Source: CBDCWQ01 sp965223435 (GTDB lineage Bacteria; Myxococcota; Kuafuiibacteriia; Kuafuiibacteriales; Kuafuiibacteriaceae). Taken from it: a stretch of DNA of 64,000 bases. Of this stretch, positions 1-8,755 are shown piece by piece. Under the pieces are notes generated by a model. The model was not told where the DNA came from. It saw only the letters and a list, made by a program, of their open reading frames with translations, and made no database searches. Position 1 is the first letter of the stretch. Each line of letters begins with the position of its first letter. The translations under genes and the position numbers were made by a program. Where the stretch lies: contig CBDCWQ010000020.1 of the NCBI GenBank assembly GCA_965223435.1, positions 186,001 to 250,000 on the forward strand. Direction: 5' to 3'.

Positions 1-2
1 AG

Positions 3-443
3 GCTGCCAGAAAACTGGGGGTTGGGGAGGCTTTGCGTCTTGGACGCGGTGAGTCGCTCTCAGGAGGCCGTGACAAGCCGTCTCTGCTCGCGGATGCGTA
101 TGAAGCCCTTATGGCAGCGCTTTATTTGGAGCATGGCCTCGATGCGGTGCGTACGGTTTTGGAGGACAATCTTGAGTTTCCGGAGCCCGGAGAACCCGAG
201 GCTCGAGATGCCAAGTCGCGCCTGCAGCAGCGTGTTCAGGCCCTTTGGCGGGTGACGCCCAGCTATCGGTTGAGAAAAGCCATGGGGCCCGATCACGACA
301 AGACCTTTGTGGTGGAGCTTACGGTGCGCGAAAAAGTGCTGGCCGAGGGACGGGGTCGAACCAAGAAGGACGCCGAGCAGGAGGCCGCGCGATCGGCGCT
401 CGAGCGCTTTGACCAAGGGCTCATGCCCGAAGGCACTTCGTAG
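3..443 (+). CDS. rnc: Ribonuclease III, C-terminal part (cut by window edge)
   Basis: RNase III cleaves double-stranded RNA during rRNA and mRNA processing. The open frame enters from the left edge and contains the end of the catalytic domain (SGGRDKPSLLADAYEALMAA, with the acidic D and E of the second signature) followed by a double-stranded RNA-binding domain ending in KKDAEQEAARSALE. The N-terminal third, including the first signature motif, lies outside the window. An era gene about 1 kb downstream is the usual rnc neighbour. The first internal ATG would drop conserved sequence, so the gene is treated as running off the edge. Confidence 0.95.
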   Translation, partial: AARKLGVGEALRLGRGESLSGGRDKPSLLADAYEALMAALYLEHGLDAVRTVLEDNLEFPEPGEPEARDAKSRLQQRVQALWRVTPSYRLRKAMGPDHDKTFVVELTVREKVLAEGRGRTKKDAEQEAARSALERFDQGLMPEGTS

Positions 444-503
444 CCAGGCGAAATTTTCGGTCCGTTGCTTGACCCCAGAGTCTCGATTGCTATCTTCCGG
501 CCC

Positions 504-1256
504 ATGACGACGAGGATTCTTCTAGCTACAGCGGGCATTTTCACCCTCAGCCTCTTTTTTGTCGCTTGCGGAAAAAAAGCGGGGGCCTCCGACCCCAAAA
601 AAGCGAGCGCGACGAGCAAGAGCGCCCAGGACAAAGCGACCGGGGCGCCGAAGGCCCCGGCGGCTGCGGCCAAAAAGGCCGCTCCGGCGGGGGATCCAGG
701 CCCTGTCAGCCTGGAAAAAGCCCTTGAAGGGATCAAGGGAAAGGGCAAGCTCATGGTCAAAATCGAGACCAGCGAGGGCACGATGGTGGCGGAATTGTTT
801 GAAAAGAAAGTTCCTAAGACCGTGGCCAATTTTGTGGGGCTCGCGCGCGGAAAGCGGTCGTTCAAGGACCCCAAGACGCGGACATGGACCACGCGGCCCT
901 ACTACGATGGCCTGACTTTTCATCGTGTTATTCCGAATTTTATGATTCAGGGAGGCTGCCCCTTGGGTACGGGAACGGGCGGACCCGGCTACAAATTCGA
1001 GGATGAATTTGATGCCAGCCTCAAGCATTCGTCCCCGGGTATCCTGTCGATGGCCAACGCCGGCCCCAACACCAATGGTTCGCAGTTTTTTGTCACGGAG
1101 GCGCCCACGCCGCATTTGGATAAGCGGCATTCGGTGTTCGGGCGACTGGTGAAGGGCTTGGACATCCAAAAGAAAATCGGTCGGGTCAAGACAGGGCCGG
1201 GAAATCGGCCCGCCAAACCGGTGGTGATCAAGGCCATGTCTTTTTATCGAAAGTAG
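504..1256 (+). CDS. Cyclophilin-type peptidyl-prolyl isomerase lipoprotein
   Basis: This enzyme catalyses proline cis-trans isomerisation and is probably attached to a membrane on the periplasmic side. The chosen ATG gives a lipoprotein signal, a hydrophobic stretch ending in the lipobox FVAC; the longer frame from 465 would bury it. An Ala/Lys-rich linker of about 60 residues follows, then a full cyclophilin domain with FHRVIPNFMIQGG, the active-site SMANAGPNTNGSQFF and a final HSVFGRLVKG. All core catalytic signatures are present. It sits between rnc and era but separate from both, with about 245 bp to era. Confidence 0.93.
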   Translation: MTTRILLATAGIFTLSLFFVACGKKAGASDPKKASATSKSAQDKATGAPKAPAAAAKKAAPAGDPGPVSLEKALEGIKGKGKLMVKIETSEGTMVAELFEKKVPKTVANFVGLARGKRSFKDPKTRTWTTRPYYDGLTFHRVIPNFMIQGGCPLGTGTGGPGYKFEDEFDASLKHSSPGILSMANAGPNTNGSQFFVTEAPTPHLDKRHSVFGRLVKGLDIQKKIGRVKTGPGNRPAKPVVIKAMSFYRK

Positions 1257-1501
1257 ACAAGCCTTCCGCCTCTCGGGTGGAATGCGCACAGCCTCCGACG
1301 AAAAAAGCTCAGCAAATTCCATGGGTTTTGGTCGAACTCAAGGCAGGTCGGGGTGCGAAGTGGGGTGGGGCGTTTGCGTGCTTTTGTGAACCAAAGGTTC
1401 AAAGGGGGCGACTGAACGGCGACCTTTTTGGGGCGTGAGCGTGCTCCGTGCTTGTCTAAGCGGGTACGGCATGATGTGTCCTGACTGGACCAGGTGAACC
1501 T

Positions 1502-2449
1502 TTGACAAATTTGCGACCTTTTCGGTCGGGCTACGTGGCCCTCGTTGGGCGTCCCAACGTGGGCAAATCAACCATCTTGAACCAGCTCTTGGGCCAAAAG
1601 CTCGCGGCCACGACCCATAAACCCCAGACCACCCGCGAGACGCTGCTTGGCGTCTTGCGCAAAGACGATGCGGAAGTCCTTCTGCTGGACACGCCGGGTC
1701 ATCATCGGGCCAAGGGGCCCCTGAATCGCTTTATGATGAGGCAGGCGGGTGATGCTGTCGCTGAGGCCGATGTGGTCGGTTATGTTGTACAGGCACGCTC
1801 CGACGGCAAGATCACCCCGGGCAATACCGCGATTGTGAATGCCCTGGTGGGCGCAAACAAACCGGTTGTCTTGGTCATCAACAAAACCGACCGGGTGCGC
1901 GAAAAGGGGCTTCTTTTGCCTCTGGCAGAAGCCTATGGGGCCAAGCTGAAAGAGGTGCTTCACGCGGTGGTCCCCATTTCGGCTCGTCGTCTTGAGGGCA
2001 TGCAAGAACTGGTTGACGAGTTTGTCAACGCCTTGCCTCCGGGGCCGCCGCTGTTCGAAGAGGACACTCTGACCGACAGGAGCGAGCGGGCGGTGGTGAC
2101 GGAGTTCATTCGCGAAAAGGCTATCCTTGAGACCCAAGCGGAGGTGCCTTACGCCGTTGCGGTGACGTTGGACGGGTTCACCGACGAGCGGCCACGCATC
2201 GTCCGCATCCAGGCGACGATTCATGTGGAGCGCCCATCACAAAAGGGGATCATGATTGGTCGCCAAGGCGCCAAACTCAAAGAGATCGGCATCCGGGCGC
2301 GCAAGGATATCGAATATTTTCTGGGCACGAAGGTGTTTTTGGCGCTGAACGTAAGGGTGACGGAGGCTTGGACTCAAAGTGACAAGGGCCTCCACCGGGT
2401 GGGCTATGGGACGCGGAGTCCGCCGGGTTTGGGGGACGAGGGCTTATGA
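1502..2449 (+). CDS. era: GTPase Era, 16S rRNA maturation factor
   Basis: Era binds the 3' end of 16S rRNA and helps assemble the 30S subunit. Residues 17-25 form the G1 loop GRPNVGKST. The G2 region is TTHKPQTTR, G3 is DTPGH and G4 is NKTD. The C-terminal KH RNA-binding domain follows, with the GRQGAKLKEIG loop. The start is a TTG at 1502; no ATG precedes the G domain in this frame. The last codons overlap the start of der (ATGA), implying translational coupling. The C-terminus carries about 15 extra residues beyond the KH domain, which suits the overlap. Confidence 0.95.
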   Translation: MTNLRPFRSGYVALVGRPNVGKSTILNQLLGQKLAATTHKPQTTRETLLGVLRKDDAEVLLLDTPGHHRAKGPLNRFMMRQAGDAVAEADVVGYVVQARSDGKITPGNTAIVNALVGANKPVVLVINKTDRVREKGLLLPLAEAYGAKLKEVLHAVVPISARRLEGMQELVDEFVNALPPGPPLFEEDTLTDRSERAVVTEFIREKAILETQAEVPYAVAVTLDGFTDERPRIVRIQATIHVERPSQKGIMIGRQGAKLKEIGIRARKDIEYFLGTKVFLALNVRVTEAWTQSDKGLHRVGYGTRSPPGLGDEGL

Positions 2450-4053
2450 GTTCGTCTCTGCCTGGCGGAGCACCCATCATCGCCATTGTGGGGCGCCCGA
2501 ATGTGGGTAAGTCGTGTCTCTTCAATCGCCTCATCCAGAAGCGTCGTTCCATTGTGGCCGATACCGCGGGGGTGACGCGAGACCGCATCTACCAGAATAC
2601 GACCCTAACTTCTGGTCCGGTGGAGCGAGACGCGGTCTTGGTCGATACCGGTGGCTTTGATCCCCAAAACCAAGATCCGATCATGCGCCGCGTCCTGGAG
2701 CAAACAGAGTTCGCCATCGATGAGGCGGACGTGGTGGTGTTCATGGTGGATGCCCGTGCCGGAGTGATGCCTGAAGACCATGATATCGCTCGGCTTTTAA
2801 GAAAGGCCGAAAAGCCAGTCATCTTGGCTGCAAACAAGGTCGACGGCCCAAAGCAGGCTGCGCTGGTCCATGAGTTCCACGGCTTGGGAATGGGCGAGCC
2901 ATTGGGCGTGAGCGCTGCCCACGGGGCCCAGGTGGGTGAGCTGGAGGATAGGGTGGTTGCGCGTCTGCCTCCGTTTCAGAGTGCGCCCTCGGGAGTGGGG
3001 ATTGCTGAGGTCCATGACGATCAGCGCGAAGGTGCGGAGGACGCGCTTTTGTCTCTGCCCGAGGTTGAGCCACTGTCCCCCGATGAGCCGCAGGCTTGGG
3101 CCGAAGGCCGAGAGTCTGTGGCGACGCGCCTCGCGGTGATCGGACGCCCGAACGCCGGCAAGTCGTCGCTCGTCAATCGGCTTTTGGGTGAAGACCGTCA
3201 CTTGGTTTCCGAAATCCCCGGCACGACGGTGGATTCGGTAGACTCTCTCGTCTCGTATCGCGATGAGGCGTATTTGTTCATCGACACCGCTGGGCTACGG
3301 CGCAAACGTTCCATAGCGATGCGGGTGGAGAAGTTTAGCGTGGTTGCCGCGCTTAAAGCCCTCGAACGCTCCGATGTGGCGTTGTTGCTCCTGGATGCCT
3401 CACGCCCGATTGCGGCCCAGGACGCGAAGGTTTCGGCTTTTGCGTTCGAGCGGGGCAAGGCGGTGATCCTTGTGGCTTCGAAGTGGGACCTCGTTGCGGG
3501 CAAGATGACTCAAAAAGAGTGGATCGAAGCGGTGCGCTTGGAGTTGCCTCATCTGAACTATGCCCCGGTGGTGTTTACGAGTGCGCATAGTGGCTATGGG
3601 GTCGAACGTTTGATGCCCACCATCAAACGGGTCCACCGAGAATACGGGCGCCGGGTGGGCACGGCGGCTCTGAACCGCTTTGTGGCTTCCCTGACCGGAC
3701 GACACGCACCACCCTCGCGCAAAGGCAAGCCAGGTAGAATTTATTACATCAGCCAAATTGATGTTCGGCCGCCACGTTTTTTGGTTTCGGTGAATGATCC
3801 CGGACGCTTTCATTTTAGCTATCGGCGCTTTTTGATCAACGAACTTCGAAAGAACTACGGCTTTCGGGGTGTACCGTTGCTCGTGGGCTATCGCAGCCAC
3901 CAAGACCGCGAGGAGGGCGAAAAGAGGCGCCGCTTCGAGAAGGGTAAAAAGCAGGCCGAGAAGGACCCCCGCAAGCAGGCGAGCAAGGTGCGTCGGGCAC
4001 GAAAGTTGAGCAAGCGGGTCAAGCGGCGTCGCCGGCCGAGCTCCCCCTCGTGA
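2446..4053 (+). CDS. der: GTPase Der (EngA), 50S assembly factor
   Basis: Der has two tandem GTPase domains and a KH-like domain and acts in 50S ribosome assembly. The first G domain starts with GRPNVGKSC, DTGGF and NKVD. The second begins near residue 231 with GRPNAGKSS, followed by DTAGL and SKWD. The linker between them (about residues 170-225) is unusually long and acidic, and the C-terminus ends in a strongly basic tail rich in Lys/Arg, a feature often seen in rRNA-binding factors. At 535 residues it is longer than the usual 440-500. It is coupled to era by a 4-bp overlap. Confidence 0.95.
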   Translation: MSSSLPGGAPIIAIVGRPNVGKSCLFNRLIQKRRSIVADTAGVTRDRIYQNTTLTSGPVERDAVLVDTGGFDPQNQDPIMRRVLEQTEFAIDEADVVVFMVDARAGVMPEDHDIARLLRKAEKPVILAANKVDGPKQAALVHEFHGLGMGEPLGVSAAHGAQVGELEDRVVARLPPFQSAPSGVGIAEVHDDQREGAEDALLSLPEVEPLSPDEPQAWAEGRESVATRLAVIGRPNAGKSSLVNRLLGEDRHLVSEIPGTTVDSVDSLVSYRDEAYLFIDTAGLRRKRSIAMRVEKFSVVAALKALERSDVALLLLDASRPIAAQDAKVSAFAFERGKAVILVASKWDLVAGKMTQKEWIEAVRLELPHLNYAPVVFTSAHSGYGVERLMPTIKRVHREYGRRVGTAALNRFVASLTGRHAPPSRKGKPGRIYYISQIDVRPPRFLVSVNDPGRFHFSYRRFLINELRKNYGFRGVPLLVGYRSHQDREEGEKRRRFEKGKKQAEKDPRKQASKVRRARKLSKRVKRRRRPSSPS

Positions 4054-4056
4054 CGT

Positions 4057-4084
4057 TCCCCTGAGGCCTGGGGGTGCGTTTTCC
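4057..4084 (+). terminator. Possible weak terminator after der
   Basis: A near-palindrome with CCCC and GGGG arms around AGGCCT lies just after the der stop and is followed by a short T run. It is too GC-poor in pairing and its T tract too short to be sure, but it separates der from the next gene. Confidence 0.25.
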
Positions 4085-4122
4085 GGTCGACGAGCGATTT
4101 TTTCATGGTGTATTCATCGCCC

Positions 4123-4452
4123 ATGTCAGATTTGGCCCAAAAACACTGTGTTCCTTGCAAGCAAGGGGCTTCGCCCTTGACGGGGGCTGCTCTTGAAGCA
4201 CTCGTAGACCAGCTCCCGGGATGGGAGGTTGTTGATGACCATCATTTGTCCCGGGTGTTCACTTTTTCGGACTTCAAGGGGGCCCTTTCCTTCGTCAACC
4301 GCGTGGGCGAAGTGGCTGAGGCTGAGGGGCACCACCCCGATATTTCTTTCACTTGGGGCCGAGTCAAAATAGAGATTTGGACCCACAAAATCAATGGCTT
4401 GACCGAAAGCGACTTTGTTTTGGCGGCCAAGTGTGATGGCGTTGTGGACTGA
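4123..4452 (+). CDS. phhB: Pterin-4a-carbinolamine dehydratase
   Basis: This enzyme recycles the carbinolamine form of tetrahydropterin; bacterial copies are also linked to molybdopterin or folate metabolism. The family signature is intact: EGHHPDISFTWGRVKIEIW contains the paired His and Asp-Pro of the active site, and a distal HKINGLTESDF follows. The ATG at 4123 gives the usual family N-terminus; an upstream in-frame ATG at 4105 would add six residues with no support. No phenylalanine hydroxylase gene is near, so the pathway is undetermined. Confidence 0.92.
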   Translation: MSDLAQKHCVPCKQGASPLTGAALEALVDQLPGWEVVDDHHLSRVFTFSDFKGALSFVNRVGEVAEAEGHHPDISFTWGRVKIEIWTHKINGLTESDFVLAAKCDGVVD

Positions 4453-4466
4453 AGCGAGGGGTGGTG

Positions 4467-5042
4467 ATGCTTCGGCTCCAGTCTGAAACCGATCCTCAGT
4501 GGGCAGTCCGCGCTCAAAAAGCGATGCCGGACATCCTTTTGGACCACGCTCATTGCGAGAAGAAGGCCGCATCGACGGCGCTGAGTTTGATCTTTAGGTA
4601 CCCCGAGTACACCAGGCTCCACACACCCTTATCTGAGCTCGCGCGGGAGGAGCTCGAACACTTTGAGCAGGTTCTCGAGCACCTTAAGGATCAGGGTGTG
4701 AAGTATGGTCGACAACGGCCGAGTCCTTATGCTGGCAAGTTGATGTGCATGGTCAGGCAAGGAGAGCCCCAGCGCTTGCTCGACACCCTTTTGGTGTGCG
4801 CCCTGATTGAAGCACGAAGTTGTGAGCGCATGAAACTGCTTGCGGAAACGCTGGCGGATAAACGTCTTGCTGAACTTTATCGTAGTCTTTTGGCCTCCGA
4901 AGCGAGGCATCACACACTTTTCGTCGAGCTGGCGCTCTTGGTGTGCCCCGAAGGAGAAGTGAAAGCGCGTCTACACGAGATGGCAGTCCACGAGGCGAAG
5001 GTGCTCGCACAAGCGCCAGACGAACCTCGTCTGCACAACTGA
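4467..5042 (+). CDS. miaE: MiaE-type tRNA hydroxylase
   Basis: MiaE hydroxylates the isoprenyl side chain of ms2i6A at position 37 of tRNAs using a non-haem di-iron centre. The ferritin-like helical bundle is visible with iron ligand motifs DHAHCEKKAA, EELEHFEQVL, EARSCERM and ASEARHHTLF. GAGGGG about eight bases upstream supports the ATG at 4467 over two nearby GTG codons. It lies 14 bp after phhB and a few bases before the EVE gene, probably one transcript. Confidence 0.9.
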   Translation: MLRLQSETDPQWAVRAQKAMPDILLDHAHCEKKAASTALSLIFRYPEYTRLHTPLSELAREELEHFEQVLEHLKDQGVKYGRQRPSPYAGKLMCMVRQGEPQRLLDTLLVCALIEARSCERMKLLAETLADKRLAELYRSLLASEARHHTLFVELALLVCPEGEVKARLHEMAVHEAKVLAQAPDEPRLHN

Positions 5043-5056
5043 TCGGGAGGTCAAAG

Positions 5057-5527
5057 ATGCCGCGTCGTTTTTGGTTGTTCAAGTCTGAACCCTCGGCTTT
5101 TTCGTGGGAGGACCTCAAACAAGAGCCCGAGAGCCGCGCCCACTGGGATGGGGTCCGCAACTACCAGGCTCGGAATTTTTTGCGAGATCAAATCAAGAAA
5201 AACGACGGGGTGCTTTTTTATCACTCGCGAGTCAATCCCCAGGTCGTTGCGGGGACCGCAAAGGTTGTGCGTGAAGCCTACCCGGACCACACGCAGTTTG
5301 ATGCCAAGAGCAAATACTACGATCCGGATTCGGACCCGGCCAATCCAAGGTGGTTCATGGTGGACATCCAGGCTGTGAAAGACTTCAAGCGGCCGGTATC
5401 CCTCAAAGAGCTTCGAGACGTACAAGCGCTCGAAAAGATGGTGCTCCTCAAAAAAGGCTCTCGGCTTTCCATTCAGCCGGTGACCAAAGAAGAGTGGGAC
5501 ATCGTCGTCAAGCTTGGCCGGGGCTGA
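5057..5527 (+). CDS. EVE domain protein (thymocyte nuclear protein 1-like)
   Basis: EVE domains belong to the PUA-like fold and are thought to bind modified bases in RNA or DNA. The protein has the family opening FWLFKSEPSAFSWEDL, WDGVRNYQARNFL, and later DPANPRWFMVDIQ. It is a single-domain protein of 156 residues, the normal length. GGGAGG six bases upstream fixes the ATG at 5057; the longer frame starting at 4943 overlaps miaE and is not used. Confidence 0.92.
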   Translation: MPRRFWLFKSEPSAFSWEDLKQEPESRAHWDGVRNYQARNFLRDQIKKNDGVLFYHSRVNPQVVAGTAKVVREAYPDHTQFDAKSKYYDPDSDPANPRWFMVDIQAVKDFKRPVSLKELRDVQALEKMVLLKKGSRLSIQPVTKEEWDIVVKLGRG

Positions 5528-5569
5528 CCGGCTGATGTCCCAGCGCACAGCCCTCGGCTTACGCGCAAC

Positions 5570-6532
5570 TCAGGTGAGTCCATCCGGCTGTCGGTTCTTT
5601 GCCGTCGTCCGTGATGGGTGTGGCATGGCGCGCGGAGTTTCTTTTTGTGAGTCTTGGCTTTCATTGAGCTTGAGCACCTCTTTCACCGAGGTGAAGGGCA
5701 GAGTCGTCAATAGAAGCTCAATCTTGCCGAACATGCTGTGGAGCCCTACGTATCCACGGAAGTCTCGTAACACGTTTTGGGAAAACTTCGGGATGTCTGG
5801 GTCAATCTCCCATGGGTGGAGGTACAGAATGCCCGGCTGGCCTTGTTTGTTGAGGGCCGAAAGTGCCCGTGCAACCAAGTGGGCGGGGAGCAGCCGCAGA
5901 TAGCCCCCGCCCGCGACGGGAAGATTTCGGCCGGCGATGCGAAAGGTGCTGAGCGGAAACTCCCAAAGGCCATTCGAAAGTTGCACCGGAAAGCGTGGGT
6001 AGTCCGCAATTCCGTAGCGATCGTGCATGACCGGGAAAATGGACGAGGAGTAGCGAAAGCCTTCTTCTTGCAGAATCTCGTGTGCCCACAGGGAATCTTT
6101 GGTGATCGAATAGGTTGGAGCCCGGTACCCGATGACGGGGCTTCCAATCAGGTCTTCCAGAAGGTTGTGCACCCGTTTCAGATCCTGCCGGAACTCTTCG
6201 GGGCTCATTTCAAAAACCAGGCGATGCCAGTAGGAGTGGGCGGCCACCTCGTGGCCGCGCTGTGCGATTTCTTGCACGAGCTGGGGTTGGCGCTCGGCAA
6301 CCCATCCAAGAACGAAGAATGTGGCGCGGACACCGTGTTGGTCAAAGAGATCCAAGAGACGCCTGGTTTGTTTATCCGACCGCATGGGATGGTGGGGCCA
6401 CTCGGTTCGAGGAATCAGGCCGTCCAGATTTTGGACAGTAAAGTATTCCTCGACATCCACGGTCATGGCATTTTTGGGCGCGACATTCGTCGCGGCGGGC
6501 TTGGAATGGCTCTTGAGGGCGGTTTTGAACAT
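5570..6532 (-). CDS. XrtA/PEP-CTERM-type polysaccharide deacetylase
   Basis: NodB-homology deacetylases remove N-acetyl groups from a surface polysaccharide. MTVDVEEYFTV, ATFFVLGWVAER, RGHEVAAHSYWH and GYRAPTYSI are the metal-binding and catalytic motifs (Asp and the His pair), and the LYLHPWEID segment is typical of the subgroup found in exopolysaccharide and exosortase clusters. The ATG at 6532 with AGGA upstream lies 26 bp after the stop of the FHA/CpsD gene; the longer frame overlaps that gene. It converges on the EVE gene. No PEP-CTERM or exosortase gene is visible here. Confidence 0.9.
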   Translation of the reverse strand: MFKTALKSHSKPAATNVAPKNAMTVDVEEYFTVQNLDGLIPRTEWPHHPMRSDKQTRRLLDLFDQHGVRATFFVLGWVAERQPQLVQEIAQRGHEVAAHSYWHRLVFEMSPEEFRQDLKRVHNLLEDLIGSPVIGYRAPTYSITKDSLWAHEILQEEGFRYSSSIFPVMHDRYGIADYPRFPVQLSNGLWEFPLSTFRIAGRNLPVAGGGYLRLLPAHLVARALSALNKQGQPGILYLHPWEIDPDIPKFSQNVLRDFRGYVGLHSMFGKIELLLTTLPFTSVKEVLKLNESQDSQKETPRAMPHPSRTTAKNRQPDGLT

Positions 6533-6557
6533 GACGGGTGTTCCTCGCGGTGCAGGC

Positions 6558-7931
6558 TTAGGCGCGTGAGCTGCCCATGAATACGCTTCCGGCGACACGG
6601 TCTCGCCCGATCAACTCGAGCACTTGGTCGAGTTCGGTGCGATGGGTCCTCTTCTTGGAGGCCACGATCACCACCCTATCGACATGCTTGGCGAGCATGA
6701 CGACGTCTGCATGAGGTCGGGCGGAAGGGGCATCCACGATCATGAAATCCACGGCTTGTGAGAGTCTTTTCATGAGGGATTTGAAGGCTTGTGAGCCAAG
6801 GAGCTGAGGCGGAGGCTGTTCGGTTCGGCGGGAAGGCACAATGAGGAGATTGCGTTGGTCCACTTTTGTGGCGCACATTTCGAGGGGAACGCGGTGTTTG
6901 AGCGCCGAAACCAGATCGTGTTCGGTGCGAAGGTTGAAGAGTCTTTTCAACCGGGGCTGACGCAGATTGGCATCGACCAGGGCGACCTTTCGATCGTGGT
7001 CCTCGCTCATGACCAAGGCGGTATTGGCGGCGGTGACCGTTTTGCCTTCTTGGTCGCCAACCGATGTGAATAAGATCGATCGTACGCCGGCGGTCCTGGA
7101 AAGCTCGATCATTCGAGAGGCGAGAACTCTGAGCTCTTTGGCAAAATGGCTGTCCTTTGCGTACAGTACGAACAGGTCATGGGAGCTTTTAGGCAACGCG
7201 CTCACCGCCGTGTCGGATAACGAAATGGTCATGCGCCCGCGGCCCCCCACCGGCTCAGGATCGGGCACTTCGTCGTCTTCGACAGGGCGGTTGACGACGC
7301 CCTCCGGAATGGGCCTCATACCGGCCCGCTCAGCGAGTGCGTTGCGGTGTGAGTCAGAAAAGGCGTGGGGCTTGTGAACCGGAACCGGGGCCAGCAGTTT
7401 TTCCGGCCGAAGTGGCGGCGCTTCGGCGGCGGTGAGTTTTCGGGGTTTGCCGCGCATGTTGCGCTGAAACTCCATCGCGTGTTCGGCGATGCGGCAGGTG
7501 TCGTCGTCTCTGATCGTTGCCGTTTCGTCGGGGGTAGGCTGGTGCTTGAGGGCGTCTTCGCTCAGATATCCGGGGTAAAGAAGAAGCTTGGAAGCGCCAA
7601 CGTAGACGTACGCGCCTTGCTCCTGGCTGGTGGGGTGATGCCACCCGCGTTCAATGATGACGGCGGCGCGATGATCGAAGGCCCTCGCTTGCCAAGTCTT
7701 GTGCGCAAGTGAAAGCACGAGGTGGCATGGCCGTGTTTCGGGATCGCTGAGCACGAAGTCCATGTCGGACCCGGTGCCTATAGCGACGCGTCCGGAGTCC
7801 AGCTGGAGGGACCGCCCCCGGTCGGGCCCCCTCAAAACGTGAATCGTGTACACCTTCGCGTCCGCCGCCTTGTTGCGTGCCCGCCTTCGGACCCTCAGTC
7901 GGCTACGTTGCCCTTGGGTTTTGGGGGCCAA
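6558..7931 (-). CDS. FHA domain fused to CpsD/CapB-like ATPase
   Basis: This fuses a phosphothreonine-binding FHA domain (about residues 28-115, starting GRSLQLDSGRVAIG) to a BY-kinase-like P-loop ATPase (about residues 255-457) of the family that controls exopolysaccharide export. The Walker A region reads SVGDQEGKTV, Walker A' VALVDANLRQP and Walker B FMIVDAPSA. The tyrosine-rich tail of classical CpsD/Wzc kinases is missing, so it may be a regulator or an activation ATPase and not an autokinase. It overlaps fliW by 37 bp and precedes the deacetylase, which supports a role in polysaccharide production. Confidence 0.82.
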   Translation of the reverse strand: MAPKTQGQRSRLRVRRRARNKAADAKVYTIHVLRGPDRGRSLQLDSGRVAIGTGSDMDFVLSDPETRPCHLVLSLAHKTWQARAFDHRAAVIIERGWHHPTSQEQGAYVYVGASKLLLYPGYLSEDALKHQPTPDETATIRDDDTCRIAEHAMEFQRNMRGKPRKLTAAEAPPLRPEKLLAPVPVHKPHAFSDSHRNALAERAGMRPIPEGVVNRPVEDDEVPDPEPVGGRGRMTISLSDTAVSALPKSSHDLFVLYAKDSHFAKELRVLASRMIELSRTAGVRSILFTSVGDQEGKTVTAANTALVMSEDHDRKVALVDANLRQPRLKRLFNLRTEHDLVSALKHRVPLEMCATKVDQRNLLIVPSRRTEQPPPQLLGSQAFKSLMKRLSQAVDFMIVDAPSARPHADVVMLAKHVDRVVIVASKKRTHRTELDQVLELIGRDRVAGSVFMGSSRA

Positions 7932-8356
7932 ACTTCACGAACGGTGTGCCCGCTTCCGACGAGAGGCACCTGCATACCGAGCATCCGGTCGGGGTTGAGA
8001 AGGATAGGCGCGAACAAGTTCACCAACGCTTCACCCGCGTCGGCGCCGTGGCGTACGGTCACGCGATAGCGCAAAGGCTCGCTTCCATCGTCGCAGGGTT
8101 GAATGAGCTTGAGTTCGCCTGGCTTGGGGCGGGCATTGTAGTTCACGGCGAGCTTTTGGGGATCGACGGTGAGGACGGCCACCTCGGGCTCGTCCAGGGA
8201 TTGCATCCATTCAAGGGCTGGGTTGCCCTCGCAAGCGACAAATGTGAACCGTTTGCTGTTGAAGCCGGGAAGTCCGTCAGGAAAATGATAGATCTGGTCT
8301 TCCGAGACTTCGATTTCTCCGAAACGTGTCGACGCGAACTTCACTAGGGCTCCCAT
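7895..8356 (-). CDS. fliW: FliW, CsrA antagonist
   Basis: FliW binds CsrA and relieves its repression of flagellin or other mRNAs. The 153-residue protein has the family hallmarks YHFPDGLPGF, a central VAVLTVDPQKLAVNYNARP and a NLFAPILLNP segment. Its ATG directly abuts the csrA stop codon, so the two are translationally coupled. No flagellar gene is seen within the window, so the CsrA target may be the adjacent polysaccharide genes or lie elsewhere. Confidence 0.93.
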   Translation of the reverse strand: MGALVKFASTRFGEIEVSEDQIYHFPDGLPGFNSKRFTFVACEGNPALEWMQSLDEPEVAVLTVDPQKLAVNYNARPKPGELKLIQPCDDGSEPLRYRVTVRHGADAGEALVNLFAPILLNPDRMLGMQVPLVGSGHTVREVWPPKPKGNVAD

Positions 8357-8578
8357 TTACTGTTCGAGTTCTAGGAGCACTTCGGGGATGGTGAGCTCCT
8401 GAGCGGCTTCTTTGTTGGCCGTGCAGAGCTCCTCATAGATTTCTTCTCGCAGGACTCGGACGTGCGCGGGGGCTTCAATGCCGATTTTAACTTGCCTTCC
8501 TCGAATTTCGCGAACGACGAGGATGATATCTTCCCCGATGCGAATCCTTTGGCCTGGCCGACGTGCGAGTGAAAGCAC
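8357..8578 (-). CDS. csrA: CsrA, carbon storage regulator
   Basis: CsrA is a small dimeric RNA-binding protein that represses translation at GGA sites in mRNA leaders. A GTG start at 8578 with a strong AGGAGGTGG site seven bases upstream gives a 73-residue protein starting LSLARRPGQRIRIGEDI, with VKIGIEAPAHVRVLREEIYEEL, the normal CsrA fold and length. The longer frame from 8668 has a non-homologous front and is rejected. Its own Shine-Dalgarno site carries AGGA, so self-repression is possible. It is followed immediately by fliW. Confidence 0.94.
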   Translation of the reverse strand: MLSLARRPGQRIRIGEDIILVVREIRGRQVKIGIEAPAHVRVLREEIYEELCTANKEAAQELTIPEVLLELEQ

Positions 8579-8755
8579 CGGATTCCACCTCCTGGTTCGC
8601 CGAGGGCGAGAATCGCTTCTCGTCTCCCAAACGCTTCTTGATCTCCCGCACTTCCGCCCGAGATGCAAGTTACGGGGTCCGCGTATCTCGTGGTTTACGC
8701 GAGGGCGGGACTCTTTGGAGGGTTAAAACTTAAGCGTTAGCCCTTGGTGTGTCGC

